The notes: generated by a model from the letters alone, not told the origin. 64,000 bases of DNA from Dermabacter sp. (GCA_030538475.1 JAUNTX010000005.1:1-64000), one strand, 5' to 3'. Positions 40,580 through 49,731 are shown, counted from the first letter of the stretch. Made by a program: numbers and translations.

Positions 40580-41362
40580 ATGACTTCAACGCATCATGAC
40601 GATATGCGCCTCGCGCACGTGCTGGCCGATTCGGTGGACCAACTGACCATGGCCCGGTTCAAGGCCCAGGATCTCGTGGTGGAAACGAAGCCGGACCTCA
40701 CAGAAGTCACCGATGCCGACCGCGCCGCCGAAGAACTCGTGCGGTCCCAGCTGGCCCGCTCGCGCAGCCGCGATCAGGTGATCGGCGAGGAGTTCGGCAC
40801 GACCGGCTCCTCCTCTCGCCAGTGGATCATCGACCCCATCGACGGCACCCGGAACTTTGTGCGCGGCGTCCCCGTGTGGGCCACCCTCATTGGGCTCGTC
40901 GAGGACGGTCAGGTGGTCGCCTCGGTCGTGTCGGCCCCCGCCCTCAACCGCCGCTGGTGGGCCGCCCAGGGCTCGGGTGCGTGGACGGGGCCGCGCCTGT
41001 CGTCGGCCCAGCGCATCCGGGTGTCCCAGGTGTCCTCGCTCGATGCCGCGTCGCTCTCGTATTCCTCGCTCGCGGGGTGGGCCGAGAGCGGGAAGCTGCG
41101 CGAGTTCGTGAACCTCTTGCAGCAGTGCTGGCGCACGCGTGCCTACGGCGACTTCTGGAGCTACATGCTCCTGGCAGAGGGCGCGGTCGATATCGCGCTC
41201 GAACCCGAACTGGCCCTGCACGACATGGCCGCGCTCGTGCCGATTGTGACGGAGGCGGGCGGGCGTTTCACGGACCTCACGGGCGCGGATGGCCCGTGGG
41301 GCGGCAATGCCCTCGCCACAAACGCACTCCTGCACGACGAGGTGCTCGCCGCCCTCGGCTGA
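40580..41362 (+). CDS. hisN: Histidinol-phosphatase (inositol monophosphatase family)
   Basis: A 260-residue Mg2+-dependent phosphatase of the IMPase fold: V-I-G-E-E-F-G near residue 70 and the metal-binding D-P-I-D-G-T-R-N-F. In actinobacteria the copy that follows aroA-rsgA is the HisN that dephosphorylates histidinol phosphate. I use that synteny for the name; inositol phosphatase activity cannot be excluded. The ATG at 40580 is chosen over a GTG 9 nt upstream because of the leaderless -10 spacing. Confidence 0.87.
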   Translation: MTSTHHDDMRLAHVLADSVDQLTMARFKAQDLVVETKPDLTEVTDADRAAEELVRSQLARSRSRDQVIGEEFGTTGSSSRQWIIDPIDGTRNFVRGVPVWATLIGLVEDGQVVASVVSAPALNRRWWAAQGSGAWTGPRLSSAQRIRVSQVSSLDAASLSYSSLAGWAESGKLREFVNLLQQCWRTRAYGDFWSYMLLAEGAVDIALEPELALHDMAALVPIVTEAGGRFTDLTGADGPWGGNALATNALLHDEVLAALG

Positions 41363-41401
41363 CGGGCCGTGGGCGCCCGGGTGGTCCCCACGCTTCCTTA
41401 G

Positions 41402-41441
41402 TAGGATGAGGGGCGATCATGCGCGGGGCATCACGCCCCGC
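41402..41441 (+). promoter_or_regulatory. pfp promoter (-10 TAGGAT) and leader hairpin
   Basis: TAGGAT at 41402-41407 is a plausible -10. Its transcript would begin near 41414 and carry a perfect 7-bp GC hairpin (GCGGGGC, loop ATCAC, GCCCCGC) at 41423-41441, 26 nt before the pfp ATG. The stem leaves the GGAAGGA ribosome-binding site free. Confidence 0.4.
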
Positions 41442-41467
41442 TACCCGAACACCTGGGAAGGACCCAC

Positions 41468-42688
41468 ATGAGCGTCAAGCGCGTTGCTCTGCTGACCGCG
41501 GGCGGCTACGCCCCGTGCCTCTCGTCCGCCGTTGGCGGCCTCATCGAGCGCTACAACGAGCTGAACCCGGAGATCGAACTCATCGCGTACAAGCACGGCT
41601 ACTGGGGCCTGCTGTCCGGCGAAAAGGTCGTCATTGACGAGGACGTGCGCAAGAACGCCGCCGTGCTCCACAACTACGGCGGCTCCCCCATCGGCAACTC
41701 GCGCGTGAAGCTCACGAACACCGCGGACCTCGTGAAGCGCGGCCTCATCCAGGAGGGCGAGAATGCCCTCGAGGTCGCCGCGAACCGGCTCAAGGCCGAC
41801 GGCGTGGACGTGCTGCACACGATCGGTGGCGACGATACGAACACGACCGCCGCGGATCTAGCCAAGTACCTGGCCGATAACGACTACCCGCTGCAGGTAG
41901 TGGGCCTTCCGAAGACCATCGACAACGACATCGTGCCCATCCGCCAGTCGCTCGGCGCGATGACCGCCGCGGAGCAGACCAGCGTGTTCGCCCAGAACAT
42001 CCTCGCCGAACACGGCTCGAACCCGCGCATGCTCATCATTCACGAGATCATGGGCCGCGCGTGCGGGTACCTCACCGCGCAGGCGGCCGAGTACTACCAG
42101 GACTGGCACTCGAAGCAGACCTGGCTGCCCTCGATTGGTCACGATCCGCGCCGCTGGGACGTGCACGCCGTGTTCCTTCCCGAGCTTCAGCTCGACATCG
42201 AGGGCGAGGCCGCGCGCCTGAAGACCATCATGGACGAGACCGGCTGCGTTAACATCTTCCTCTCCGAGGGCGCGGGCATCCCCGAGATCGTCGCGGAGCT
42301 CGAAGCCAAGGGCGAAGAGGTGGAGAAGGATCCGTTCGGCCACGTGAAGCTCGACAAGATCAATCCCGGCCAGTGGTTCGCCCAGCAGTTCGCCGAGAAG
42401 CTCGGCGCGGAAAAGGTCATGGTGCAGAAGTCGGGCTACTTCGCTCGTTCCGCCAAGGCCAACGCGGATGATCTGCGGCTCATCAAGTCGATGACCGACC
42501 TCGCGGTGCAGGTGGCGCTCGATGGTGGCACCGGCGTGATCGGCCACGACGAAGGCCACGGCAATGTGCTGCGGGCCATCGAGTTCGAGCGGATCGCCGG
42601 CCACAAGGCCTTCGATGTCAACCAGGAGTGGTTCGCCGAGGTGCTGAACAAGACGGGCCAGAAGCTCGTTCCTGTCGAGGCTCACTGA
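41468..42688 (+). CDS. pfp: Pyrophosphate-dependent 6-phosphofructokinase
   Basis: A 406-residue PFK. The donor-site motif is G-G-D-D (120-123) rather than G-G-D-G, and the following P-K-T-I-D-N-D (148-154) carries Lys; both mark PPi rather than ATP as phosphoryl donor in this family. M-G-R-A-C-G-Y-L-T contacts fructose-6-phosphate. PPi use makes the step reversible and saves [11 protein letters not shown] ribosome-binding site precedes the ATG. It is followed by a GC-rich hairpin. Confidence 0.93.
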   Translation: MSVKRVALLTAGGYAPCLSSAVGGLIERYNELNPEIELIAYKHGYWGLLSGEKVVIDEDVRKNAAVLHNYGGSPIGNSRVKLTNTADLVKRGLIQEGENALEVAANRLKADGVDVLHTIGGDDTNTTAADLAKYLADNDYPLQVVGLPKTIDNDIVPIRQSLGAMTAAEQTSVFAQNILAEHGSNPRMLIIHEIMGRACGYLTAQAAEYYQDWHSKQTWLPSIGHDPRRWDVHAVFLPELQLDIEGEAARLKTIMDETGCVNIFLSEGAGIPEIVAELEAKGEEVEKDPFGHVKLDKINPGQWFAQQFAEKLGAEKVMVQKSGYFARSAKANADDLRLIKSMTDLAVQVALDGGTGVIGHDEGHGNVLRAIEFERIAGHKAFDVNQEWFAEVLNKTGQKLVPVEAH

Positions 42689-42716
42689 GGTCCTTCACGC
42701 CCGCGGGTGTGAGAGT

Positions 42717-42751
42717 GGGGCGGGTATCGGCATGGCGCCGGTGCCCGCCCC
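42717..42751 (+). terminator. Probable terminator after pfp
   Basis: GGGGCGGG pairs with CCCGCCCC across a GC-rich inner arm; TTCCTGTT follows. The U run is poor, so Rho may assist. Confidence 0.55.
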
Positions 42752-42843
42752 TTCCTGTTCGTGGCGTGTGCTTCGGTGGAGCACTGAGGCGAATGGGCGG
42801 ACGCAGAAGCGAAGGGTGAGAAGCAGAAGTGAAGGAGGGTGCC

Positions 42844-43728
42844 ATGTGGCGACACGCGCTTGCGGGGGCGGCTCGATTCCGCGCGCCCCGGCCAGCGGCG
42901 GACGGCGAGCCGGGGCTCAGCGCCCGCGCTTCGGGCTACGCAACGAGCCTCGCGGCGCCCAGGTGGGCGGAGCGCCCGCGCCAGGGGGCGCTCGGGAACT
43001 GCTGGCTCATGGCGCCCATGCTCGCCATTCACGAGGCGGCACCCGAGTATTTCCGCACGAGCATCGACCTGGGCCCTCGTACACACGGGTCCCCCGCGGA
43101 CGGCCCCCCTGCACCCGACTCCATCGCGCACGGCTCCTCTGCGGACGACTCCCCTGCTCGCGACACCCCTGCGGAGGGCTCGCGCGCGCTCGTGCGGCTC
43201 TATCGCCGGGGCGAGCCCACGTGGGTGCCGGTGACTCGTCGCTTTCCCGTGCGGGCCGACGGGCGCTGGGCCTATGCCACCGAATCGACGGGTGAGCCCG
43301 GGTGGGCGGGGCTCGTGGAGAAGGCGCTCGCCACCCAGATTGCCGGCTCCTACGCGGGCATCGCGCGCGGTTTCGCCACCTTCGGCTTTCCCGCCCTGAC
43401 GGGGATCGGCGCCAGGACGCACCTTCGCCTACCGTCGGCCGCGCGCATGGAGGAGTGGCTGGGGCAGGGCCGCGCGGTGGTGGCCTCGACCCATCCGCTC
43501 TCGCCGGTGCTCTCGCGCCGGGATTCTCGGCGCGGCACGGGGCGGCTCGTGGAGGTTCCGTCCACGCACGTCATGGCGGTGATCGGCGCCGATCCGGCCT
43601 CGGGGAGCGTCCTGCTGCGCAACCCCTGGAAGCCCGGCGAGGTGATCGAGTATTCGGCCCGGGAGTTTCGCCGCTACTTCCTGTCCGCGGACGTCACGAA
43701 CGCCCCGGTCCGGTCCACGGCGCCCTGA
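42844..43728 (+). CDS. Calpain-type (C2 family) cysteine protease
   Basis: A 294-residue protein whose core is a calpain catalytic domain. Gln47 and Cys53 lie in Q-G-A-L-G-N-C-W-L-M-A, His242 in S-T-H-V-M-A-V-I-G-A and Asn260 in V-L-L-R-N-P-W-K-P-G-E: the complete Cys-His-Asn triad. The segment W-A-G-L-V-E-K-A-L-A-T-Q-I-A-G-S-Y is also typical. Residues about 78-113 are a low-complexity insert (Pro/Ala/Asp/Ser/His) built from degenerate 5-residue repeats. No signal peptide or membrane helix is visible. The ATG at 42844 is preferred to a GTG 15 nt upstream because AAGGAGGG precedes it. Substrate unknown. Confidence 0.85.
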   Translation: MWRHALAGAARFRAPRPAADGEPGLSARASGYATSLAAPRWAERPRQGALGNCWLMAPMLAIHEAAPEYFRTSIDLGPRTHGSPADGPPAPDSIAHGSSADDSPARDTPAEGSRALVRLYRRGEPTWVPVTRRFPVRADGRWAYATESTGEPGWAGLVEKALATQIAGSYAGIARGFATFGFPALTGIGARTHLRLPSAARMEEWLGQGRAVVASTHPLSPVLSRRDSRRGTGRLVEVPSTHVMAVIGADPASGSVLLRNPWKPGEVIEYSAREFRRYFLSADVTNAPVRSTAP

Positions 43729-43783
43729 GTTGGCGGCTGCCTGCCGCCCCGGCATCCGGAACAGAAAAACGTGTCCGGCATAG

Positions 43784-43829
43784 AAAAACGCTGGGCGAGG
43801 GAATCCGTGAGGGATCCTCTCGCCCAGCG
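43784..43829 (-). terminator. Terminator of the csbD-like gene
   Basis: An 11-bp stem CGCTGGGCGAG/CTCGCCCAGCG with inner GG-ATCC pairing is followed on the minus strand by GTTTTTCT. Next to it, 16-nt near-repeats (CCGG..AGAAAAACG) occur at 43756 and 43775. Confidence 0.8.
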
Positions 43830-43846
43830 CGTCTGCGATGGAAGGG

Positions 43847-44038
43847 CTACTTGCCGCGCGCCTTATCGATCGCGTCGGAGACAGCGTTCTTCACATCGTT
43901 CACGGTCTCTTTGAGGGAAGCCGAGGCCTGATCGGCCTTGCCTTCGGCGCGGAGCTTATCGTTGTCGGTCAGGCTGCCCGCAGCCTCCTTGGCGCGACCG
44001 CCAAGGTCCTCTGCCTTATTGTTCAGGTTCTCACTCAT
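43847..44038 (-). CDS. CsbD-like stress protein
   Basis: A 63-residue hydrophilic, helix-forming protein (N-N-K-A-E-D-L-G-G-R-A-K-E-A-A-G, then D-N-D-K-L-R-A-E-G-K-A-D-Q) of the CsbD family, a common but functionally undefined general-stress protein. GGGAG lies before the ATG at 44038. It has its own terminator and appears monocistronic. Confidence 0.88.
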   Translation of the reverse strand: MSENLNNKAEDLGGRAKEAAGSLTDNDKLRAEGKADQASASLKETVNDVKNAVSDAIDKARGK

Positions 44039-44147
44039 ACGCGCACTCCCGTCGTTTGGGGCATCGCGACGTGTCCGCCACAATGTTGTGCCAGTATGGC
44101 AGGGGTTTCTGGGCACAGCGTGGGCGCGTGCAGCTGCGCCCCGGCAC

Positions 44148-47100
44148 CTACGCGCCGTGGGCCCCGCCCCCGCCCTCCTCGTCGTGCGTCCGCAGCGGGC
44201 GCACGAACGGGAAGGCGAGAACATCGCGGATCGTGGTCCCCGTGAGGACCATGACGAGGCGGTCCAGGCCCACGCCCAATCCGCCGGTGGGCGGCATCCC
44301 GAGTTCGAGGGCCGACAGGAAGTCCTCGTCGATCTCCATCGCTTCCAGATCGCCCGCGGCGGCCTTGAGTGACTGCTGAGTGAAGCGTGCCCGCTGCTCG
44401 ATCGGATCGGTCATCTCCGAGTACGCGGTGCCCAGTTCCATGCCGCCGATCACGAGGTCCCAGCGCTCGACCAGGCCCGGCTTGCTGCGGTGGGGCGCGG
44501 TCAGCGGGGAGGTCTCGGCGGGGAAGTCGCAGTAGAAGGTGGGTTCGATGGTGGCGGGCTCGACCAGTTCGCCGTACAGCTCTTCGAGGATCGCCCCGGG
44601 GCCCATCGCGGGCCCCACCTGGACGCCGTGCTGCCGCGCCACCTGGAGAAGAATGTCGATGTCGGTGTGCACCGACACGTCCTGTCCCACGGCCTCGCAC
44701 ACCGCCTCCGTCATGGGTTTTACTCGCCACGGGCCAGAAATATCGACCATGCGCACCCGCTGATCGCCCTCGCGGCCAGGGGCGCCATCGATGCGTCCTG
44801 TCTCGCGCGAACGCTGCGCGTGAACGTCCACGAGCGGGATAACGGGCGCCCCGTAGAGCGCCGTGGCCGCCGCCGTCACCATGGCCTCGGTCAGGTGCCG
44901 CATCGTGGTGTAGTCGGCCCACGGCACATACGCTTCGAGGGCCGTGAACTCGGGGTTGTGTGTGGCGTCGGCCCCTTCGTTGCGGAAGTTGCGGGCGATC
45001 TCGAAGAGCGGCCCGTACCCGCCCACGAGCAGCCGCTTGAGGTAGAGCTCGGGGGCGATTCTGAGGGTGAGCGGGACGCCGTAGGCGTTGATCCAGGTGC
45101 GAAATGGCCGGGCGGAGGCGCCGCCGTGCACGGTGTTGAGAACGGGTGTCTCCACTTCGCTCAGCCCCGCTTCGAGGAGGTAGTGGCGCACGGCCTGCAT
45201 GACGGTGGCGCGCTGGTGGAGCAGGGTGAGCCGATCCGGGTGAATGATGAGGTCCAGGGATCGCTGCCGGAGCCGGGACTCGGGGTCCTCGAAGCCCTCG
45301 AATGGCACGGGGAGCAGGCACTTCGCGGCGACCGTGAGCGAGTGAGCGATGAGGGAGGGAGTGCCGTTGCGCGAGGCGCCGCTGATGCCGTCCACGACCA
45401 CGAGGTCCCCGCGGTCCAGGGTGCGGGCCAGGACGGCGAACTCGTCGGCGCCCACCGTCTCACGTTCCACGACCACCTGAACGTCGTGTCCGGCCTCGGT
45501 GAGGACGAGGAACTGCACGCCGCCGAAGTCGCGCTGATACCTCACGCGCCCAGCCGCGCGCACGGCCCGGCCCGGGTGCTCGAGCGCCTGAACGGCCGCG
45601 CTCAGGGGGTGGACATCGAGGAGGCCGACGGGCCACGGCGCGTGTCCCGTCCGTGCCAGTTCCGCGGCGTGCGCGCGTCGGTGCTCCTGTTCCGGCGTTC
45701 GACGAGAGGCGCCGAGGCCCGAGAGGACGTCCTCGACCTGCGGTTCCATGAGGCGCCGATCGATCTCCCGCACGCGGGCGAGCTGATCGGCCGATAGCCC
45801 GTGGGCGCCGTGGCCGTGGCGCCGGGACGAGCGGGCGAAGAGGTCGGGGACGAAGCCTTCGGCCACGCCTGCCGCCCACGCCACGCGCCCCAGGGTGAGC
45901 ACGCTTTCGTACACCGCATATCGGGGCACCCACCGGGGGTGGAGCTTGTCGTTGAATCGGTAGAGGCGTTCGAGCTGAAAGAAGCGGTCCAGCCGCCCCA
46001 GCATCCCCGAGTTGAAGCGCGTCATGACGCCCGCGCCGAGCCTGTCGGCGTCGGCAAAGACCGTGCGGAACATGGCGAAGTTCAGCGACACCGTGCTCAC
46101 GCCCATCGTCTCGGCCTGCCGCATCAGCTCCGCGATCATGAACTCCGAGGTGCCATTCGGTGCCTCGGGGCTGCGGCGCATGACATCGAGGGACAGCCCG
46201 CGGCGCCCCCAGGGGACGAACGAGAGGAGCCCCACGGGAACACCGTCGAGGGTTCGGGCCACGACAACCACGCTGCGCCCGTCGGCCTCGTCGCCCCACC
46301 GATTGAGTGCCATCGAGAACCCGCGGTCGGGCTCCGCGCCCCGCCACTCATCGGCGAGGCGCCCGAGCGCCGCGAGGTCCTCGGCAGCGAGGTCCTGGTG
46401 GTGGTCGATGCTGACGCTCAGCCCGTCGCGGCGGGCCCGGCGCACGGCTCGGCGCACCTCCGTCATGGCGGTGGAGTTCAGGGTGAAGTGCGCCGCATCC
46501 AGCACGGCCTCGTCCCCCATCACCGTCACGGCGAGCCCCACACCCTCGGCATCGGGGCTCGCATAGGCGCGCCCCCCGGCCTCCGAGGCCGAGAGGGCCC
46601 CGAGCACCAGGCCGAAGCGACGAGCGTGCGCCTTCCACGCCGCGATGGCCTCGGGCCAAGCGTGGGGATCGCCGACGGGATCGCCCGAGGCGAGGCACAC
46701 TCCCCCGATGGTCCTGAACGTGACGGCTGCCTGCCGGTCGGGGGAAAACACGACCTCCTTGTCGCGCCGGGTGGCAAACCATCCGAGCGAGTCCTCGCCG
46801 CCCCACCGCGCCAGAAGCGCGCGCAGCTCGACTTCGCCGTCGCCCGTCCACGGGGCCGTTTCATGGCCCGCCCGCAAGAGGCTCCACACGGTCACCACGA
46901 GCACGCCCGCGAGCAGCACCGAGGTGAGCTCCGGGATCCACGTCGGCACCATCTCGACGTGGTGCCACCCCGAGCGGTGGTAGCCGACGGCCGCCCACAC
47001 CACCTTCTTGAGGGCGTGGAAGGAGAGCCACGAGGTGTGTGTGGTGGCGACGAGAAGAACCTGCGTCAGCGCGAAGGTGACGAGCGTGCCAGCCACCGCC

Positions 47101-47579
47101 ACGCCAGCGGCGACCCACCCCGCCCCCGGGCGGGTGCGCGCCGGAAAGGAGGAACGCGCGCGCACGGCCGCCACCAGGGTCAGCCCGCCCACGAGGATCC
47201 CCACGGATTCGATGGCGACCTGCACGCCGAACGGGAGCGCCCCGTGGCGGCCCGCGCTCCACTCCCACTGACCGGTGAGGATCAGCAGTGACATGGCCAT
47301 GCCGACCAGGCTGAACAACGCGACCGCTTCGAGCGCGAGGCGCATGCGCCGCACCAGGGCCGCCGCCACGAGGGCCACCACCACGACCGAGACGAGCGAC
47401 GGCATCACCGGGACATTCAGCGCCCCGAACACCACGACCGGAACCACGGTGAGCGGCCCGGTGATCTGCAGGATCCACAGCGCGGCCCCCACGATCGCCG
47501 CGATACTCCACGTCCAGGTCAGAATCCGGGCGAGCCACTCGCTCACGGGCACTGGAGATTCCGGGGGTGTCTTCCTCAT
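44148..47579 (-). CDS. lysX: Bifunctional lysylphosphatidylglycerol synthase / lysyl-tRNA synthetase LysX
   Basis: A 1143-residue fusion. Residues 1 to about 240 hold six or seven membrane helices. About 270-590 is a DUF2156/MprF-type transferase that moves lysine from Lys-tRNA to phosphatidylglycerol. About 665-770 is an OB-fold tRNA-binding domain and the rest a class II LysRS core (motif 2 F-E-I-A-R-N-F-R-N-E-G, motif 3 G-L-G-V-G-L-D-R-L). LysX gives membrane lysinylation and resistance to cationic peptides in mycobacteria. The ATG at 47579, with AGGCAGG upstream, is chosen because the membrane segment follows directly. Usual length is about 1100-1170. Confidence 0.95.
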   Translation of the reverse strand: MRKTPPESPVPVSEWLARILTWTWSIAAIVGAALWILQITGPLTVVPVVVFGALNVPVMPSLVSVVVVALVAAALVRRMRLALEAVALFSLVGMAMSLLILTGQWEWSAGRHGALPFGVQVAIESVGILVGGLTLVAAVRARSSFPARTRPGAGWVAAGVAVAGTLVTFALTQVLLVATTHTSWLSFHALKKVVWAAVGYHRSGWHHVEMVPTWIPELTSVLLAGVLVVTVWSLLRAGHETAPWTGDGEVELRALLARWGGEDSLGWFATRRDKEVVFSPDRQAAVTFRTIGGVCLASGDPVGDPHAWPEAIAAWKAHARRFGLVLGALSASEAGGRAYASPDAEGVGLAVTVMGDEAVLDAAHFTLNSTAMTEVRRAVRRARRDGLSVSIDHHQDLAAEDLAALGRLADEWRGAEPDRGFSMALNRWGDEADGRSVVVVARTLDGVPVGLLSFVPWGRRGLSLDVMRRSPEAPNGTSEFMIAELMRQAETMGVSTVSLNFAMFRTVFADADRLGAGVMTRFNSGMLGRLDRFFQLERLYRFNDKLHPRWVPRYAVYESVLTLGRVAWAAGVAEGFVPDLFARSSRRHGHGAHGLSADQLARVREIDRRLMEPQVEDVLSGLGASRRTPEQEHRRAHAAELARTGHAPWPVGLLDVHPLSAAVQALEHPGRAVRAAGRVRYQRDFGGVQFLVLTEAGHDVQVVVERETVGADEFAVLARTLDRGDLVVVDGISGASRNGTPSLIAHSLTVAAKCLLPVPFEGFEDPESRLRQRSLDLIIHPDRLTLLHQRATVMQAVRHYLLEAGLSEVETPVLNTVHGGASARPFRTWINAYGVPLTLRIAPELYLKRLLVGGYGPLFEIARNFRNEGADATHNPEFTALEAYVPWADYTTMRHLTEAMVTAAATALYGAPVIPLVDVHAQRSRETGRIDGAPGREGDQRVRMVDISGPWRVKPMTEAVCEAVGQDVSVHTDIDILLQVARQHGVQVGPAMGPGAILEELYGELVEPATIEPTFYCDFPAETSPLTAPHRSKPGLVERWDLVIGGMELGTAYSEMTDPIEQRARFTQQSLKAAAGDLEAMEIDEDFLSALELGMPPTGGLGVGLDRLVMVLTGTTIRDVLAFPFVRPLRTHDEEGGGGAHGA

Positions 47580-47625
47580 CGACCTGCCTTTCGTGCGTGG
47601 CGCGCGGCCTGTGCGAGCCACACTC

Positions 47626-47631
47626 AGTTTA
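47626..47631 (-). promoter_or_regulatory. Putative -10 box of lysX
   Basis: TAAACT on the minus strand, 46 nt before the lysX ATG, fits the -10 consensus. A clear -35 is not seen. On the other side of the 242-nt divergent region TATGCT (47773-47778, plus) could serve the esterase gene. Confidence 0.35.
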
Positions 47632-47821
47632 GGGTCCGCGTCCGGGACCGCCGCGGACCTCGACGGCGCGGGCCCTCCCCGGCTGAGTGTCCGTCCCGTC
47701 ACCGTCGTCAGCCCGGCGCTCGGAACATGCGGGGTGTGCGGAGCGTGCGGCATTCCACCAGAGGCATCGTTCTATGCTGGCGCTGGCACCCCTCGCCATG
47801 TCGATCCCCCGCAAGGACCCC

Positions 47822-48979
47822 ATGTTCTCCATCATTGGTCTCCCCGTTCTGCTCACCTCGTCGGTGCTGTTCGCTCTCGTGCTGGTCGTGGCCCTCGTCG
47901 TGGTTCCCCGGCGGCGCGCCGCGGGCGCTCGCGCGTACGTCGAGCAGGCGGTCGTGGTCCTGCTCGTGATCCTCCTGGCCCTCTCCACTGTCTTCCTCTA
48001 TCTGAATCGCGAGAACAACTGGTACGGCACGTGGGGCGATCTGCTGGCCAACAACGACATCGGGCACATCTCCTCCACCACCTACGGGGCAGCGCTGGCG
48101 CCGAACCCGGCGCCCACTCAGCAGACGAACGCCCAGCTCACCGACCTGCAGCGCGCCCCACGCACCAACCCCGCGCTCGGCGATGTCAGCGCTGACGACG
48201 CCGACGGGCAATGGCTCTCGGTGACCATGGCCGCCACGTCCGCGAGCACGACGCAGCTCAGCGTCCACGCGCTGATCTGGCTTCCCCCCGGGTACGTCGA
48301 GGACTCCACGCGGTCCTACCCCGTGGTCGTAGGCTTCCCCGGCATTCCCGGATCCGTGAGCACCTACCGCGACACCTTCCACATCGACCGCATGGTGCTG
48401 GACAACGTACGCGAGGGCCGGATGCAGGCCCCCATCATGGTGTTTCCCTCCGTCTTCCCGCGCAACGCCGACACCGAATGCGTGGACGGGAAGGATGGCA
48501 CGTGGGAAACGTGGATCACCACCGACATGCGTGCCTGGATCACCACGAATCTTCGCGCCGTAAACGAGCCCGCGGCCTGGGCCACGACCGGCTACAGCGC
48601 GGGAGGGTGGTGCGCCTCCATGATCGCGATGCGCCACCCCGACCAATACTCGTGGGGGATCTCCCTAGCCGGGTATTTCCACGCCGAGTACGCGCCGGGG
48701 CAGATTCAGGACGACCCCGAGGATGCCCGGTATCGCCTGGATCAGGTGGCCGAGCACGAGCGGCCCGCTGTCGCGCTCTGGGCCTTCGCCGGCGGCGACG
48801 ATCAGCCCGCAATCAACGACGTCAAGGACATTGAGAAGAGCATCGGCGCCCCCACCACCCTGGTCGCGAACATCTCCGAGCGAGGCGGGCATCGCCCCCG
48901 CATGTGGATGACGCCGCAGCGCACGGCATTCTCGTGGCTGGGGCAGGTATCGCCCTGGTTCGCCCCCATGGGCGCATGA
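47822..48979 (+). CDS. Membrane-anchored esterase (antigen 85/esterase D-like fold)
   Basis: A 385-residue protein with two N-terminal membrane helices (about 5-28 and 42-60) and an extracytoplasmic alpha/beta-hydrolase domain. The nucleophile elbow is G-Y-S-A-G (Ser259) and a likely catalytic His is in S-E-R-G-G-H-R-P near residue 356. Two cysteines (220 and 264) could pair. The ATG at 47822 has AAGGA 4 nt upstream; an ATG at 47798 is possible. It is divergent from lysX and overlaps the next gene (ATGA). In other actinobacteria esterases of this type accompany lysX or mprF, suggesting a lipid or acyl substrate; this is inference. Confidence 0.82.
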   Translation: MFSIIGLPVLLTSSVLFALVLVVALVVVPRRRAAGARAYVEQAVVVLLVILLALSTVFLYLNRENNWYGTWGDLLANNDIGHISSTTYGAALAPNPAPTQQTNAQLTDLQRAPRTNPALGDVSADDADGQWLSVTMAATSASTTQLSVHALIWLPPGYVEDSTRSYPVVVGFPGIPGSVSTYRDTFHIDRMVLDNVREGRMQAPIMVFPSVFPRNADTECVDGKDGTWETWITTDMRAWITTNLRAVNEPAAWATTGYSAGGWCASMIAMRHPDQYSWGISLAGYFHAEYAPGQIQDDPEDARYRLDQVAEHERPAVALWAFAGGDDQPAINDVKDIEKSIGAPTTLVANISERGGHRPRMWMTPQRTAFSWLGQVSPWFAPMGA

Positions 48980-49695
48980 GCGCCTTCTTCGCCTCCACGG
49001 TGGCGGCGGGTCTCGCGGGGTTTGATCCCGCGTCCCTGCTCATTGGCCTCGGCGCGCTTGCCAGTGGCCGCAGCAGGCGGGCCGTCCTCACCTTCACCGC
49101 CCTCATCGTGGGCGGCACCGCCGTGTGGGGCGTGCTCCTGTCCAGCCTGCTCGGGCCCCAGATCCAGGCGCTCCACCATCGCCACCTCGCCAGTTCCGGG
49201 GCACTCGCGGGAGGGATTGAACTGGGCCTTGGCGTGGTGGTGCTCGGCTGGGGCCTCTGGCGCCTCCTTCGCAGGAATGGCCGACGGGGCAAGGATTCCG
49301 GCGCCGATTCCGCCCGTGACGCGCAGGCGTCGCCGGCCGCAGGCGGCGCTGCTTCCCGCTCCTCTCACAGCGCGGGCCTTGCCCTCATCGCCCTCGGGTT
49401 CGTTGCGGTCGTGGTGGGCGATCCGGCCTTCGACGTGCAGGTCGTGGAATCTGCCCGCGTCTCGCTCGCCGCAAGCATCGCCGGATGGATGCTGTGGTCC
49501 GTTCTCTCGCAGCTGCCGCTGGTGATCCTCGCCTGCGCCGTCGCCATCGGCCGCTACCGGCGGCTCGCCACCTGGATGGATGCCACGTGGCGGCGCCTAT
49601 CCCCCATCGTCCACCGGCTCGGGACCGTCCTCATCCTCGCTGCCGGGATACTGCTCGTGGCCGACGGGCTTCGCCGCCTGCTCGTCGGAGCCTGA
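48976..49695 (+). CDS. Six-helix membrane protein (GAP/LysE-like)
   Basis: A 239-residue polytopic protein with three hydrophobic segments on each side of a Ser/Ala/Arg-rich loop (residues about 105-130). The first segment ends G-L-A-G-F-D-P-A-S-L-L, the pattern of the GAP/SfLAP and LysE-like families, which move amino acids or lipids. The start codon lies inside the esterase stop, so the two are translationally coupled. The family is assigned by topology and the first motif only. Confidence 0.6.
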   Translation: MSAFFASTVAAGLAGFDPASLLIGLGALASGRSRRAVLTFTALIVGGTAVWGVLLSSLLGPQIQALHHRHLASSGALAGGIELGLGVVVLGWGLWRLLRRNGRRGKDSGADSARDAQASPAAGGAASRSSHSAGLALIALGFVAVVVGDPAFDVQVVESARVSLAASIAGWMLWSVLSQLPLVILACAVAIGRYRRLATWMDATWRRLSPIVHRLGTVLILAAGILLVADGLRRLLVGA

Positions 49696-49731
49696 GCCCC
49701 GAAGTTTTGCGCCCGGGTTCCCGCGGGTGTG

